A model generated the notes under the pieces. The model made no database searches. It was given only the letters and a program-made list of their open reading frames with translations, and was not told the DNA's origin. 64,000 nt of DNA. It comes from Paenibacillus sp. FSL H8-0332. Its GTDB lineage: Bacteria; Bacillota; Bacilli; Paenibacillales; Paenibacillaceae. The DNA is taken from NCBI RefSeq assembly GCF_037963835.1, contig NZ_CP150145.1, positions 4,030,001 to 4,094,000 of the forward strand, given 5' to 3'. Below, piece after piece: positions 34,598-42,925 of the stretch (the first letter of the stretch is position 1; the number at the start of each line of letters is the position of its first letter). The position numbers and the translations under genes are program-made.

Positions 34598-36414
34598 TAT
34601 TTCACATCCCACCAGCGATGTATTGTGTCTTTAACTTTATAGTTAATCAGTCTCTTTTTCCAAACTGAACTAAATTTAACATCACTTGAATTAGGTTCTG
34701 GGAAGGGAGGATTAATAATAACTTTAGTTGGGATAGTTACACATTCTCCTGCAATTAAACACTCTCCATTTTGGAAAAAGGGAATCATGCTTGATAATGT
34801 ATTTAAATGGTCTGGGAGTACTTGATTTATAAAAGATTGATCATTAGGATTAGTAACTCTCATAACAAAAAAATTCGAACACTGTGATATAATCGTTTCG
34901 CACAAATCTGATGGTCGCTGGCTTACTATTAACTGATTTATTCCATATTTGCGTCCTTCCTTTGCAATTCTGGATAAATATTTTTTAGGAAGTCGCGTAA
35001 TAGAAGTCGTTTCTTTAGGTATGTAATTGTGTGCCTCTTCAAATACGAGATATAATGGTAGTTTTTTAGGATTAGAATCCCATAACTTGTACTCAAAACA
35101 TATACGAGATATGACTCCGATAATAATGGGCAATACTTCTGAAGGGAGAGTTGATAAGTCAAATATTGTAAGTTGATTAGCCTTACCATCGGTTGGAACT
35201 GATAATAAGCTCTCCATAAATGAATAAAACAAAGTTGAATTTGCGTTATTCATTTCACTTGGGAATAAAAATTGATACCTCCGATCAGAGAATACGCTTT
35301 GCAGCTTTTCAATGATCTGATCTAGCTCACCATAATAATTTTTATCCTGATGAACCTTGTCATTTTTACCATCTCTATTAACATTAGTATTACCTGAGCT
35401 TGGCAAAAATCCACCTGTTTCAATATCTATGGCAGGTTCATTATCTGAACTCCAAATAGTTCGTTTATTTAGCTTAATTAAAACGGGCAACAAATCCTCA
35501 TGAAAGGAGAAATAAAGCGGCGCATTAATATTCACTTTTGAAATTTCTCCGACAGCATTTTTCAACTCTTCTTGCTTGCTTTCTTTTAAAGTAACGATTA
35601 CCTCTTTTAATATGCGAATACCATTACTATTTTTATTAGCATCAACTTCTCCAAGAAATATTGATTGAAATTCATCAAAGTTTAATAACCAATAAGGAAT
35701 ACTTAAATCATTTGCATTTATTTTATTAACTTTATAACTTCCTCTTTTGTTAGGAAAAGCGGTGTCATATTCATCATGAGGATCAAAAAAAACTATATGA
35801 CTATATTGGTGAGTTTTTAAAACACTTTGCATAATACTTGCAACGGTAGAAGATTTGCCCGAGCCTGTTGAGCCTAAAATTACAGAATGTTTGCCTAAAA
35901 ACTTATCAATATGAATAGAAACTTCCTCATCTTGAACTCCAGATGCTCTTCCAATTGCAATCCCAGCACCCTCATCTAAAGAAAAAAGTTGTTTTTTTTC
36001 TTCTGGAGTCAACAGATAACTTTTTGCGTTAAATTTTGGGTAATGCCCAACGCCCCGCATGAATTTAAGAGAATTTTTCTCTTGAAAATCCTGGTAACCA
36101 ATAACTTTTGCAACCGCAATCGCCTTATTTTTATATTCATTGTTCGGATAATTATACGGATCTTGTTCAAATGTTGAAATAAGTTTTATTTCCTCAAAAA
36201 TTCCGAAATGCATTACCTGATGAGTTGAAGTTCCACCTATAAGGAAGATATCACCAACCGTTCCTACATTGAGTTTAATATTTTCTCCAATCCCTAAAAC
36301 TTTTTCTTGCTCTAAGTTATCTGCTAATACCGATTGATAAATTTCTATGGTTACACTCATTCCAGTGATTGAAACTATTTGGCCAAATGGCTTATCTTTC
36401 ATCAAAATTTCCAT
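34597..36414 (-). CDS. HerA/DUF87-type hexameric ATPase
   Basis: The 605-residue protein has an N-terminal beta-barrel (about 8-60, the HAS-barrel position), then a RecA-like ATPase. Walker A is GSTGSGKSST at 181-190, and Walker B is LYLVFEEAHNYIP, with Glu459 and Glu460. A sensor/arginine region is SRIAKEGRKYGI at 481-492, followed by SQRPSDL. HerA proteins form hexameric DNA-pumping rings, partner with NurA in archaea and with Sir2 or DUF4297 nucleases in bacterial defence. No such partner is here; the coupled OLD gene takes that place. AGGAGGG precedes the ATG. Confidence 0.88.
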   Translation of the reverse strand: MEILMKDKPFGQIVSITGMSVTIEIYQSVLADNLEQEKVLGIGENIKLNVGTVGDIFLIGGTSTHQVMHFGIFEEIKLISTFEQDPYNYPNNEYKNKAIAVAKVIGYQDFQEKNSLKFMRGVGHYPKFNAKSYLLTPEEKKQLFSLDEGAGIAIGRASGVQDEEVSIHIDKFLGKHSVILGSTGSGKSSTVASIMQSVLKTHQYSHIVFFDPHDEYDTAFPNKRGSYKVNKINANDLSIPYWLLNFDEFQSIFLGEVDANKNSNGIRILKEVIVTLKESKQEELKNAVGEISKVNINAPLYFSFHEDLLPVLIKLNKRTIWSSDNEPAIDIETGGFLPSSGNTNVNRDGKNDKVHQDKNYYGELDQIIEKLQSVFSDRRYQFLFPSEMNNANSTLFYSFMESLLSVPTDGKANQLTIFDLSTLPSEVLPIIIGVISRICFEYKLWDSNPKKLPLYLVFEEAHNYIPKETTSITRLPKKYLSRIAKEGRKYGINQLIVSQRPSDLCETIISQCSNFFVMRVTNPNDQSFINQVLPDHLNTLSSMIPFFQNGECLIAGECVTIPTKVIINPPFPEPNSSDVKFSSVWKKRLINYKVKDTIHRWWDVK

Positions 36415-36474
36415 ACTTTCCCTCCTTTTGTTTTATGCTATGAGAAGTTAGATCAAGACAAAATATCTGAACTG

Positions 36475-36491
36475 GCATTATTTAATAATGC
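36475..36491. promoter_or_regulatory. Palindrome upstream of the HerA operon, candidate operator
   Basis: GCATTATT-T-AATAATGC is a perfect 8-bp dyad about 60 bases upstream of the HerA ATG. A TTGATC...TAAAAC pair with a 15-base spacer lies between them on the minus strand. Operator function is inferred from position. Confidence 0.4.
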
Positions 36492-36794
36492 TTTCTTCAT
36501 CTAACATTATTCGCCAAATAGCACCAAAATTCCTTTCTGTTAGCTAACTATATTAGCCTAGACCTTCAGACCTAGAAACTAATATATCTATCTCTACCTT
36601 CTCAATTCAAAACAAGATATAATTAGAGTCTTCAGTTCTCATAATTTGAGCCTTCAAATATTTCCTTAGAGACTTAACGTTTCGATAATTGGCATTCAAT
36701 TATGCGATTTATATTCTATATAACAAACCACCAACTTCTTCAACGCCTGTTTTCTTCTATTCACTTGTTACCGCTCATCCCACAACTCCATAAA

Positions 36795-37037
36795 TTACTC
36801 AATCCGCTCAACGATTTGCTCCATCGTAGGATTATTGCTTTCATACACTACCATCTTCCTAAAATCCTTCAACTCTTCAACCAATTTCTGAATCTGTCTA
36901 GTTCTAAATATTTTCCGCTCCATGAAGACCAGTTATGTAATAATGTCTTCTTCATAGGATTCATGTAGTTTATCTAGTGCTAGTTTATGCTTTTGCAGTT
37001 TCTGCTCCTTCACGGCAATCATTGACTTATGATCCAT
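36795..37037 (-). pseudogene. Two consecutive in-frame ORF remnants in a gene-poor stretch
   Basis: The 865 bases between HerA and 37280 hold no clear gene. On the minus strand ATG 37037 opens 34 codons rich in Lys, Leu and Glu (KEQKLQKHKLALDKLHESYEEDI), ending at TAA 36933. Three codons later, in the same frame, ATG 36923 opens 42 codons (MERKIFRTRQIQKLVEELK to MEQIVERIE). One stop may split a single coiled-coil protein. The first piece resembles the coiled coil of large serine recombinases, but this is weak. The rest of the stretch shows nothing. Confidence 0.3.
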
Positions 37038-37279
37038 TCATATAAAGCATCAAAAGATTCTTCGTCCCCACCTCGCCCCTCTAATCACATTTGCTGACAT
37101 TCTTATAATACTGATATTATAAACGCACCCATATTGGCCCTTTGTTTACTCTTCCTACTCTAAACTGCATTCTACAGCCGTAACACTCACAGTATAGTAG
37201 CCCCCGACAGAAGGGAATTTATTTTCTCTGGCTATTGGGATTCATAAGCCTGTTTTTCACTTTAAGTTCTTTGATTGCA

Positions 37280-37744
37280 TCACGTTATTCCATTCTTCAA
37301 TTTTTCATTTGTTTCCATGTCCTTGATATATTCTCCTTCAGGGAAATCTACAATTGGCCTGAGTAGAAGTTTAAGTATCTTGTTATCCGTTAACCGTATT
37401 GTAATATTCCAAGATTGATTAAACTCTATGGCCCGGTAAATTCTCTTTAAGAACCCAAACCCTAAGCAAATAAAAGAAGCCAATGCATAAATAAATATAC
37501 GCAATGGCTTCTTTACCTCAAACTCCCGCTCCACTTTTTCCAACTGCTTTAAAGAATTCTCGAAAGAATACGGAAACTTACCTCTAAGTTCAATCAGTTT
37601 ATCAACCTCTCCCAAAGCAATAGCTTCCCTAATGGCAGGAATCCACTTTTCTTGAACAGTGCCCCAACTTTCTGCCTGAAGAAGCTTGTCGATCAGCATA
37701 GGCAACTTAGAATTAAAAGTATCATAACTCTCTCTCCTATCCAA
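37280..37744 (-). CDS. Hypothetical protein with one membrane segment
   Basis: The 154-residue protein has a charged helical N-terminus (DKLLQAESWGTVQEKWIPAIREAI), one hydrophobic segment at about 80-98 (LRIFIYALASFICLGFGFL) and a basic C-terminal part. No family is recognised. It is AT-rich like the island and on the same strand as the DUF6809-like gene upstream. Confidence 0.5.
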   Translation of the reverse strand: MDRRESYDTFNSKLPMLIDKLLQAESWGTVQEKWIPAIREAIALGEVDKLIELRGKFPYSFENSLKQLEKVEREFEVKKPLRIFIYALASFICLGFGFLKRIYRAIEFNQSWNITIRLTDNKILKLLLRPIVDFPEGEYIKDMETNEKLKNGIT

Positions 37745-37787
37745 CTTTATTGTTCAAAGATCAACTTCTTCTTAATATGTATAGTAT

Positions 37788-38054
37788 TTACTTATGCTCC
37801 AATACTTCTACGAGCAGCGCCGCTCCCGTTCTGAATCCAAGAGTATAGGCAGAAGCGGATGAGATAGAGATCAGTAGACTGTTCAGATCCATTATTTCTT
37901 CCAGCATAGTGAAGTCTTCTGGAGACAACTTTGCTTGCAGGATGTTTATGCGTTCCGAGATCAGCTTAGAGTTCTGTGCATACTCGGGATCATTTAAACA
38001 GATTTGTTCATTTGGGCAGATTTTTCCGTAATATAGATCTTCTAAAAGACTCAC
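37788..38054 (-). CDS. DUF6809-like small helical protein
   Basis: The 88-residue helical protein starts MSLLEDLYYGKICPNEQ and ends GFRTGAALLVEVLEHK. It has a full paralogue at 55650-55931 (LEDLYYGSLRPNER, YKIGALIMIEVFGG) and a fragment at 54360-54425. The pattern matches a small Firmicutes family of unknown function (DUF6809, from memory). It is divergent from an XRE regulator, with two operator-like dyads between, so that regulator may control it. Confidence 0.7.
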   Translation of the reverse strand: MSLLEDLYYGKICPNEQICLNDPEYAQNSKLISERINILQAKLSPEDFTMLEEIMDLNSLLISISSASAYTLGFRTGAALLVEVLEHK

Positions 38055-38088
38055 TTATAACCCCTCCCAAATCATCTTCTTGATTATC

Positions 38089-38130
38089 TTAGTGAATTTT
38101 TCGCTAAAAATAAACAGCGAATAATTCGCT
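38089..38130. promoter_or_regulatory. Paired operator-like dyads between DUF6809 and XRE genes
   Basis: TTAGTGAATTTTTCGCTAA (38089-38107) and AGCGAATAATTCGCT (38116-38130) share the half-site TTAGCGAAT/ATTCGCTAA. Two such sites in the divergent promoter region suit binding by the XRE protein encoded next to them. Confidence 0.6.
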
Positions 38131-38160
38131 AAGATATGCTTGCGTTGGAGGTGTTCAAAT

Positions 38161-38379
38161 ATGTATCAACGTATCCGGGATTTACGCGAAGATAAGGATT
38201 TGACGCAAACTCAAATGGCGGAGTATTTGCAATGCAGCCAGCGGATTTATAGTAATTATGAACGCGGAGATGTCGATATTCCCACGGCGATTCTGATCAA
38301 GCTGGCAGATTTTCATATGACGAGTACTGACTATCTACTTAACCGAACGAACCAAAAGAAACCTTATCCCAAAAGTTAA
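38161..38379 (+). CDS. XRE-family transcriptional regulator
   Basis: The 72-residue protein is a single Cro/C1-type HTH (IRDLREDKDLTQTQMAEYL, CSQRIYSNYERGDVDIPTA, LIKLADFHMTSTDYLL). GGAGGTG lies seven bases before the ATG. It is divergent from the DUF6809-like gene and probably autoregulates through the dyads at 38089-38130. Confidence 0.9.
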   Translation: MYQRIRDLREDKDLTQTQMAEYLQCSQRIYSNYERGDVDIPTAILIKLADFHMTSTDYLLNRTNQKKPYPKS

Positions 38380-38388
38380 ACTAATCTT

Positions 38389-38423
38389 CGTAAGCGCCAT
38401 AAACTAAGTTTATAGCGCTTACG
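38389..38423. repeat. Hairpin between the XRE gene and the lipoprotein gene
   Basis: CGTAAGCGC and GCGCTTACG (38389-38397, 38415-38423) form a 9-bp stem continuing into ATAAAC/GTTTAT. No T-run follows on the plus strand, so termination is possible but not typical. Confidence 0.5.
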
Positions 38424-38447
38424 AAAAACTCCGGAGGACTTAATGAA

Positions 38448-38765
38448 ATGAAGAAACTTCTGTTTATTATATCTGTTTTCTTTCTTTTATTAGGATGCTC
38501 AAATGACAAGGTTACAAGCAACAATAATATGTCCAATAGCGATCCCGTCACTTGGCTCACAATTGGTGGAAACAAATACTACTACACCACTACTTATGAC
38601 AGTATGGATGAGACCACACTAGTTGATACGGGAAACGTAACTGATGAGGAAGATGGAATTCAACTAGGCCTTAAAATCTACAAAAGCAATGTCTTTGAGG
38701 ACCGTTACTTCATAAAAAGCCAAGATTATGAAAACGCATGGCGAGAGTATAAATTACGCGATTAA
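38448..38765 (+). CDS. Small lipoprotein
   Basis: The 105-residue protein has a lipoprotein signal (MKKLLFIISVFFLLLGC, lipobox LLGC). A small domain follows, with NKYYYTTTYDSMDE and a GIQLGLKIYKSN segment. GGAGG precedes the ATG by ten bases. No family is recognised. Confidence 0.65.
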   Translation: MKKLLFIISVFFLLLGCSNDKVTSNNNMSNSDPVTWLTIGGNKYYYTTTYDSMDETTLVDTGNVTDEEDGIQLGLKIYKSNVFEDRYFIKSQDYENAWREYKLRD

Positions 38766-38788
38766 CATTGTTCATATCAACACATGTT

Positions 38789-39388
38789 TTACACTTCTAA
38801 CCCTAACCGCAAAGCCAAGCCCGCGCAGAATTCTTTTTGCGAATCCAGCTTCAGTTCGTTATGCACTTTAGTCATGCAAGCCTGTGCTTGTTCCATATCA
38901 CCTGTTAAGCGATAGAGTGCTGTTAAGTGATGCGGGTTCTCGTATATTCCAGCTTTCTCCCTCAGCTTCATTACCCGAATGACATCTTCAACCTCTTCAA
39001 ACTGCCGCAGGTGAGGAAGTATATACTCTGAAATGTCTTCCATTATTCTTCGTTTAAATTCCTCAACGTTTGAATCAGAGGTCAATTTGTACCAATTACC
39101 GTTCTTCGTCAGTTCAGTACCGCGTATCTGTAGAACTGAACTCACGACTGTTGGAAAAGCTGGTTTCGGGTATAAAAAAACTTTTCCGAATAATTCCTCC
39201 ATATAGATTCCAGTATTGAAACAGAATTCAATCTCATCTTGTGTGTTCCACTTGGATGCCTGAATGTTCGCTGTCACCGAGAAGTTAGGTGTAATGCGTG
39301 CAAAATTATTGCCCCGCCTCATAAACCCTTCTCCTTTAAACAAAGGAGCAATGGCCTCTTTTATAACATCCTTAAGTACTTCCTGCAT
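38789..39388 (-). CDS. DUF4304-like protein
   Basis: This protein of about 199 residues has the pattern of DUF4304 proteins: IAPLFKGEGFMRRGNNFAR, then ITPNFSVTANIQASKWN and EIEFCFNTGIY. They are common in Bacillales and often lie near immunity or toxin genes, with unknown function. ATG 39388 fits GGGGGAGTG upstream better than 39409. Confidence 0.7.
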   Translation of the reverse strand: MQEVLKDVIKEAIAPLFKGEGFMRRGNNFARITPNFSVTANIQASKWNTQDEIEFCFNTGIYMEELFGKVFLYPKPAFPTVVSSVLQIRGTELTKNGNWYKLTSDSNVEEFKRRIMEDISEYILPHLRQFEEVEDVIRVMKLREKAGIYENPHHLTALYRLTGDMEQAQACMTKVHNELKLDSQKEFCAGLALRLGLEV

Positions 39389-39415
39389 TCCCACTCCCCC
39401 ATCCCCCAAAACAAT

Positions 39416-40822
39416 TCAAATCCCCAAATTCTCATTCACATACAGCTCGCTAGGTTGAATTCGATGCTTACCTGTGTGCAACAGCTCTGGCAAACGCCCT
39501 ACGCGCTCAGCCAAGCGGGATAGTTGTTGCTCGTGAAAATAAGATAAGCCCGTATGAATCCGGTCCTGGAAAGGGTCAAGCCATCTCGCTTCCAAGCTGT
39601 CCGGGCCGAAATACACCCCGAGCAGAGATCCAGCTGTTGCTCCGAAGCTGTCAGTATCGTTGCCTTGCATGACCTGCTTGCATATTCCGTCACCAACATT
39701 GTCAGCAAATCGAAATGTATTTATCAAGGTGCCGATTTCCTGATAAACCTGACAGTGGGAATGATTCGCGTACTTGTGATGAATGCTCTGATAAGCTTCC
39801 AGCCAGTTATCTGCATTCGCTACGATCTGGAGACAATCCGCAGTAATCTCATAGAATCGGCTCCTTCTAGGGACGAATTGCAGTGCAGTTCTTATGATTT
39901 CAAGCCGATCGCGCAGCACATGTGCGGCAGCAATTGCAGCGGCAATTGCAGCGGCAATGAACATCGTGGCATAGATTCCCGTCCGCCGATGTGTAAAACT
40001 CGCATCACGCCAAGCCAGCTCGGCCGCAAGAGCGGGTTGACCAGGACAGGCATAGCCGTAAGCATCTGCACGAATCGCCGCCCCGCATAATTCTGTATCT
40101 TGCACCAGGAAGTCGGGCCAAGCCTCTATTTCAGAAGGGCTGAATAGTTCCCTGTCATGCTCCAAATAGCTAATCCCCGACCGAATCAGGATGGCCCTCT
40201 CCGGCCCCCATGTTGTACTTATCGGAAGATGATTAATCCATAAATCTCTTAGGTTTCTTTTAGTAAAACCCTCACCGAATTGTTCTAAAGCCATCATTCC
40301 CATTAAGGTGTAGTTGATATCATCATCAGGTGCCACATAACGAATCCGCCCCCGAGTCGTCTCGAACCAGGACCAATGACGACGCTCCAACGCATGGAGA
40401 GCTTCTTCCGAGATATAATCATTCAGCGGCCATTCCCCTACAGAGGTAAATACTTGACGCAGTTCGGACAAGTTAGGATTAACCTCAATTGGCTTTCCCA
40501 GCATTGAACCACAGACTGAAGCGAGGAAGCCCGCCTCCACACGCTTGGAACTGTCCTTCAGATTCAAGACTCCGATCTGGCCTAAAGGTCTATTCGGGTC
40601 GCATTCCCGCCATATCTCATCCAACTCGTCCGGCTCATAGTAAGGCCAGTTGTCCCGCATTGGAATATCAGCCAAGCTATGGGCGAATTCCAGATAAGCA
40701 TCATAGCTGGCTGGAAGCTGTTCCAATCGGGCTAAACAACCGGAGGTTTGGTGCCCCTGTGCAAATTTATTACGTAGAATTCCCTCTAATTGATGTTTCA
40801 GAAACGTTAGTGATGGCAGTAT
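39416..40822 (-). CDS. ADP-ribosylglycohydrolase family protein, apparent ATA start
   Basis: This 468-residue ARH/DraG-fold protein would remove ADP-ribose from proteins or related glycosides. Motifs include GFLASVCGSMLGKPIE, YVAPDDDINYTLMG, AAIRADAYGYACPG and GNDTDSFGATAGSLLG (metal-binding Asp). The first usual start is TTG 40726, but it lacks a ribosome site and the family-like sequence goes on upstream (HQTSGCLARLEQLPASYDAY). The frame begins at ATA 40820-40822, six bases after AAAGGAGA, as if ATG had become ATA; CTG next to it is an alternative. IAAAIAAAIAAA near residue 285 is a 12-base DNA repeat. Confidence 0.85.
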   Translation of the reverse strand: MLPSLTFLKHQLEGILRNKFAQGHQTSGCLARLEQLPASYDAYLEFAHSLADIPMRDNWPYYEPDELDEIWRECDPNRPLGQIGVLNLKDSSKRVEAGFLASVCGSMLGKPIEVNPNLSELRQVFTSVGEWPLNDYISEEALHALERRHWSWFETTRGRIRYVAPDDDINYTLMGMMALEQFGEGFTKRNLRDLWINHLPISTTWGPERAILIRSGISYLEHDRELFSPSEIEAWPDFLVQDTELCGAAIRADAYGYACPGQPALAAELAWRDASFTHRRTGIYATMFIAAAIAAAIAAAHVLRDRLEIIRTALQFVPRRSRFYEITADCLQIVANADNWLEAYQSIHHKYANHSHCQVYQEIGTLINTFRFADNVGDGICKQVMQGNDTDSFGATAGSLLGVYFGPDSLEARWLDPFQDRIHTGLSYFHEQQLSRLAERVGRLPELLHTGKHRIQPSELYVNENLGI

Positions 40823-41403
40823 GTTATATCTCCTTTATTATGATTATCACAAAACCCCAACAAATTAGAAAAATAAACGGATTTCAAAAGTTCACTGTTT
40901 ATCGCTTGAATCTCCTTAACAAATTCAATAATTCTAGTTCTTATCTCATTTATAAATTCACTTTTGTGTACTCTAATATTTGAGAATGACCCGTATGGTG
41001 CATCGATCAATAGGAACTTATCCGTTTGAATTAAATATCTATAGGGTATTTCATGATTTAACTCGCTTAAAATTAGAACCTCATCATCCACTTGTATTTC
41101 TAACCAGGTCCAGCAATTTTCAACATACTTCAAGGCTAAGTATTTATGCGAATTTAAGTAGTTGCAGGCATCAACAAGCAGATCTAAATTGGTTAGAATG
41201 AGTTCAGAATACAGATCTTTTGCTGATAAAGGCATGTCTGGAGGCGGATATGGAATGAATTCATGTCCATCTACAATCACGGTAAATGGCCCATAGATCT
41301 GATGCCACTCTTTATCAAATGTCGCTGTATCCACCGTCCTCAGTTCCTCTACCTGATCTTCAAGCAACTCATACTTGATCTCAAATACAGGGTGCTTAGA
41401 CAC
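40807..41403 (-). CDS. Hypothetical protein, coupled to the ADP-ribosylglycohydrolase gene
   Basis: The protein of about 198 residues is acidic and of mixed alpha/beta character (VDGHEFIPYPPPDMPLSAKD, CWTWLEIQVDDEVLILSEL). No family is recognised. Its 3' end overlaps the proposed start of the ARH gene by 16 bases, so the two should be co-expressed. GTG 41403 with GAGGTG nine bases upstream is the preferred start; a TTG at 41436 is possible. Confidence 0.5.
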   Translation of the reverse strand: MSKHPVFEIKYELLEDQVEELRTVDTATFDKEWHQIYGPFTVIVDGHEFIPYPPPDMPLSAKDLYSELILTNLDLLVDACNYLNSHKYLALKYVENCWTWLEIQVDDEVLILSELNHEIPYRYLIQTDKFLLIDAPYGSFSNIRVHKSEFINEIRTRIIEFVKEIQAINSELLKSVYFSNLLGFCDNHNKGDITYCHH

Positions 41404-41420
41404 TATTACTTTCACCTCTT

Positions 41421-41537
41421 CTAGGATTTCTCCCAATACTCTATCGTCACATCTGAATATTCATCTTCGCTCAGAACAAATTTTTTTAATACGCTCATAC
41501 ACTTTTCTACGAACTTCCTCAGATCTTTGATAATCAA
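41421..41537 (-). CDS. Short ORF, 38 residues, possibly a truncated protein
   Basis: The frame from TTG 41535-41537 (AAAGGA five bases upstream) runs 38 codons: LIIKDLRKFVEKCMSVLKKF, then SEDEYSDVTIEYWEKS. The ending looks like a small acidic domain's C-terminus, so this may be the tail of a lost gene or a true small protein leading the operon. Confidence 0.35.
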   Translation of the reverse strand: MIIKDLRKFVEKCMSVLKKFVLSEDEYSDVTIEYWEKS

Positions 41538-41551
41538 CGTAGTCCTTTCAT

Positions 41552-41884
41552 TCACTCTAAACTACCCTCTTCACACCTGCTAAACATCACTTCAAAGTCA
41601 CCGCTAGTTATAAAGTGTGCAATAACCTCTTCAATCCGTCTACGGCTGCATTCGTCCACAAGCACCATGTCACTTCCCCAAAGATACTTTCCGTGCAAGC
41701 ACTCACCCGTTAGTTTATTCTTGTCAGCCAGTGTCTGAATGTTCTGGTATGTAAAAAATGAAGCCACCCACCTTGAGCTGTCTTCAAAGGTTACTATAGC
41801 ATCCGTGTTACCATCAACGATGTTCCATTCCCCTTCAGCCCATTCTTCAGCTTCAATCCAAATAGAATACTTCATTCCATTCAT
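41552..41884 (-). CDS. Conserved small hypothetical protein
   Basis: The 110-residue protein (KYSIWIEAEEWAEGEW, then VTFEDSSRWVASFFTYQNI and KLTGECLHGKYLWGSDMVLV) resembles a small family common in Bacillales, unnamed to my knowledge. No catalytic residues are evident. GGGAGG lies six bases before the ATG. It is on the same strand as the WYL regulator, 15 bases away, and may be its co-transcribed partner. Confidence 0.6.
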   Translation of the reverse strand: MNGMKYSIWIEAEEWAEGEWNIVDGNTDAIVTFEDSSRWVASFFTYQNIQTLADKNKLTGECLHGKYLWGSDMVLVDECSRRRIEEVIAHFITSGDFEVMFSRCEEGSLE

Positions 41885-41899
41885 CCGCTCCCTCCCCCG

Positions 41900-42826
41900 C
41901 TAATCCCTATCATACTTCTTCAAAATCCCAACAACATATGCCTTAAACCCCTCCCTGATCTCAGGCGGTCCCAGCACTTCACACTTATTTCCAAAAGTAA
42001 GCAGCCGGTCATAGCCATAGTCATTCGCAATAATGGGATACTTGGCCCAGCAGTGGTGTTCATCCACCCGCAGGATATGGTCGGCACCGAACCGTTCGAT
42101 CACCCGATCCATGACGGAGCGGTCTAGCCGAATCGTAACCTCCACCCAGCCCTGACTTAGCCAATCTCCTCCGTCCATGGGGAGAGGGGTGAACGCTCTT
42201 GGAACGAACTGCTCCTTCGTCACTTGGAGACCGCTCATTCTGGCCAGCTTGAAGATGCGGTAGTCCTGCTTATCCAGACAATAGGCTTGCAAGTACCAGC
42301 TACTCTCCTTGAAAACCACCTGATACAGCTCCGCCCGCCGCTCACTAATCTGCCCCCGCGCATCCGTATACGCAAATGTGAGCACAGCGTGCTCATTCAT
42401 CGCCGTCTCGATCATCCCGAACAGGCTGCGTAGCGATTCGTTCCCTTGATTCAAGGACAGATCCATGACGAACGGCGCACTCGGCTTGCGCTCTCCGTTG
42501 GCCGGGTAGAGAGCGTTCAACTTCTCCGCTGCATACACCATTTCCCGTCTCCCAAAAAGCTGCTTGTAGCTGTTCAATCCATTCTGCAGGTTCTGAATTT
42601 CTTGAGGGGTGAACAGGGTTTTGCCCACCTTGTAGGATTTCATCAGGCCGACACCGCCCCATGCTCCCATGAGTGTATAGATCGGCAGGCCGGCTCTATT
42701 CAGCGTTTCAATATCCCGGTAAATCGTTCGTCTGCTGACTTCGAGACGCTCTGCTAACTCGCGCGCACTAATCTGCTCATGCTCCAGCAGGATCATAATG
42801 AGCGCAATCAAGCGATCCATTTTCAT
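41900..42826 (-). CDS. WYL-domain transcriptional regulator (YafY type)
   Basis: The 308-residue regulator has an N-terminal winged HTH (IALIMILLEHEQISARELAE, VSRRTIYRDIETLNRAGLPI) and a WYL domain. The latter has SSWYLQAYCLDKQDYRIFKLARM near residue 200. A WCX-like C-terminus (VTIRLDRSVMDRVIERFG) follows. WYL domains bind ligands or nucleic acid. The start was placed at ATG 42826, after GAGGTGG. It is divergent from the GyrI-like gene, its likely target. Confidence 0.9.
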   Translation of the reverse strand: MKMDRLIALIMILLEHEQISARELAERLEVSRRTIYRDIETLNRAGLPIYTLMGAWGGVGLMKSYKVGKTLFTPQEIQNLQNGLNSYKQLFGRREMVYAAEKLNALYPANGERKPSAPFVMDLSLNQGNESLRSLFGMIETAMNEHAVLTFAYTDARGQISERRAELYQVVFKESSWYLQAYCLDKQDYRIFKLARMSGLQVTKEQFVPRAFTPLPMDGGDWLSQGWVEVTIRLDRSVMDRVIERFGADHILRVDEHHCWAKYPIIANDYGYDRLLTFGNKCEVLGPPEIREGFKAYVVGILKKYDRD

Positions 42827-42925
42827 GATGACCACCTCTAATCAAGTATGCCATACAGGTGTCACAGTTGGTAGATTATGCTTGCTTGGAATACACCAAT
42901 CCCACTATCCAGGAGGTACATTGTC

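Noticed and set aside
36702..36968. 88-codon plus ORF in the gene-poor stretch
   Set aside because: Its composition is that of a shadow of the minus-strand coiled-coil frame; no ribosome site.
31190..38100. Prophage
   Set aside because: No integrase, capsid, terminase or tail genes are seen; only the AT-rich operon and small genes.
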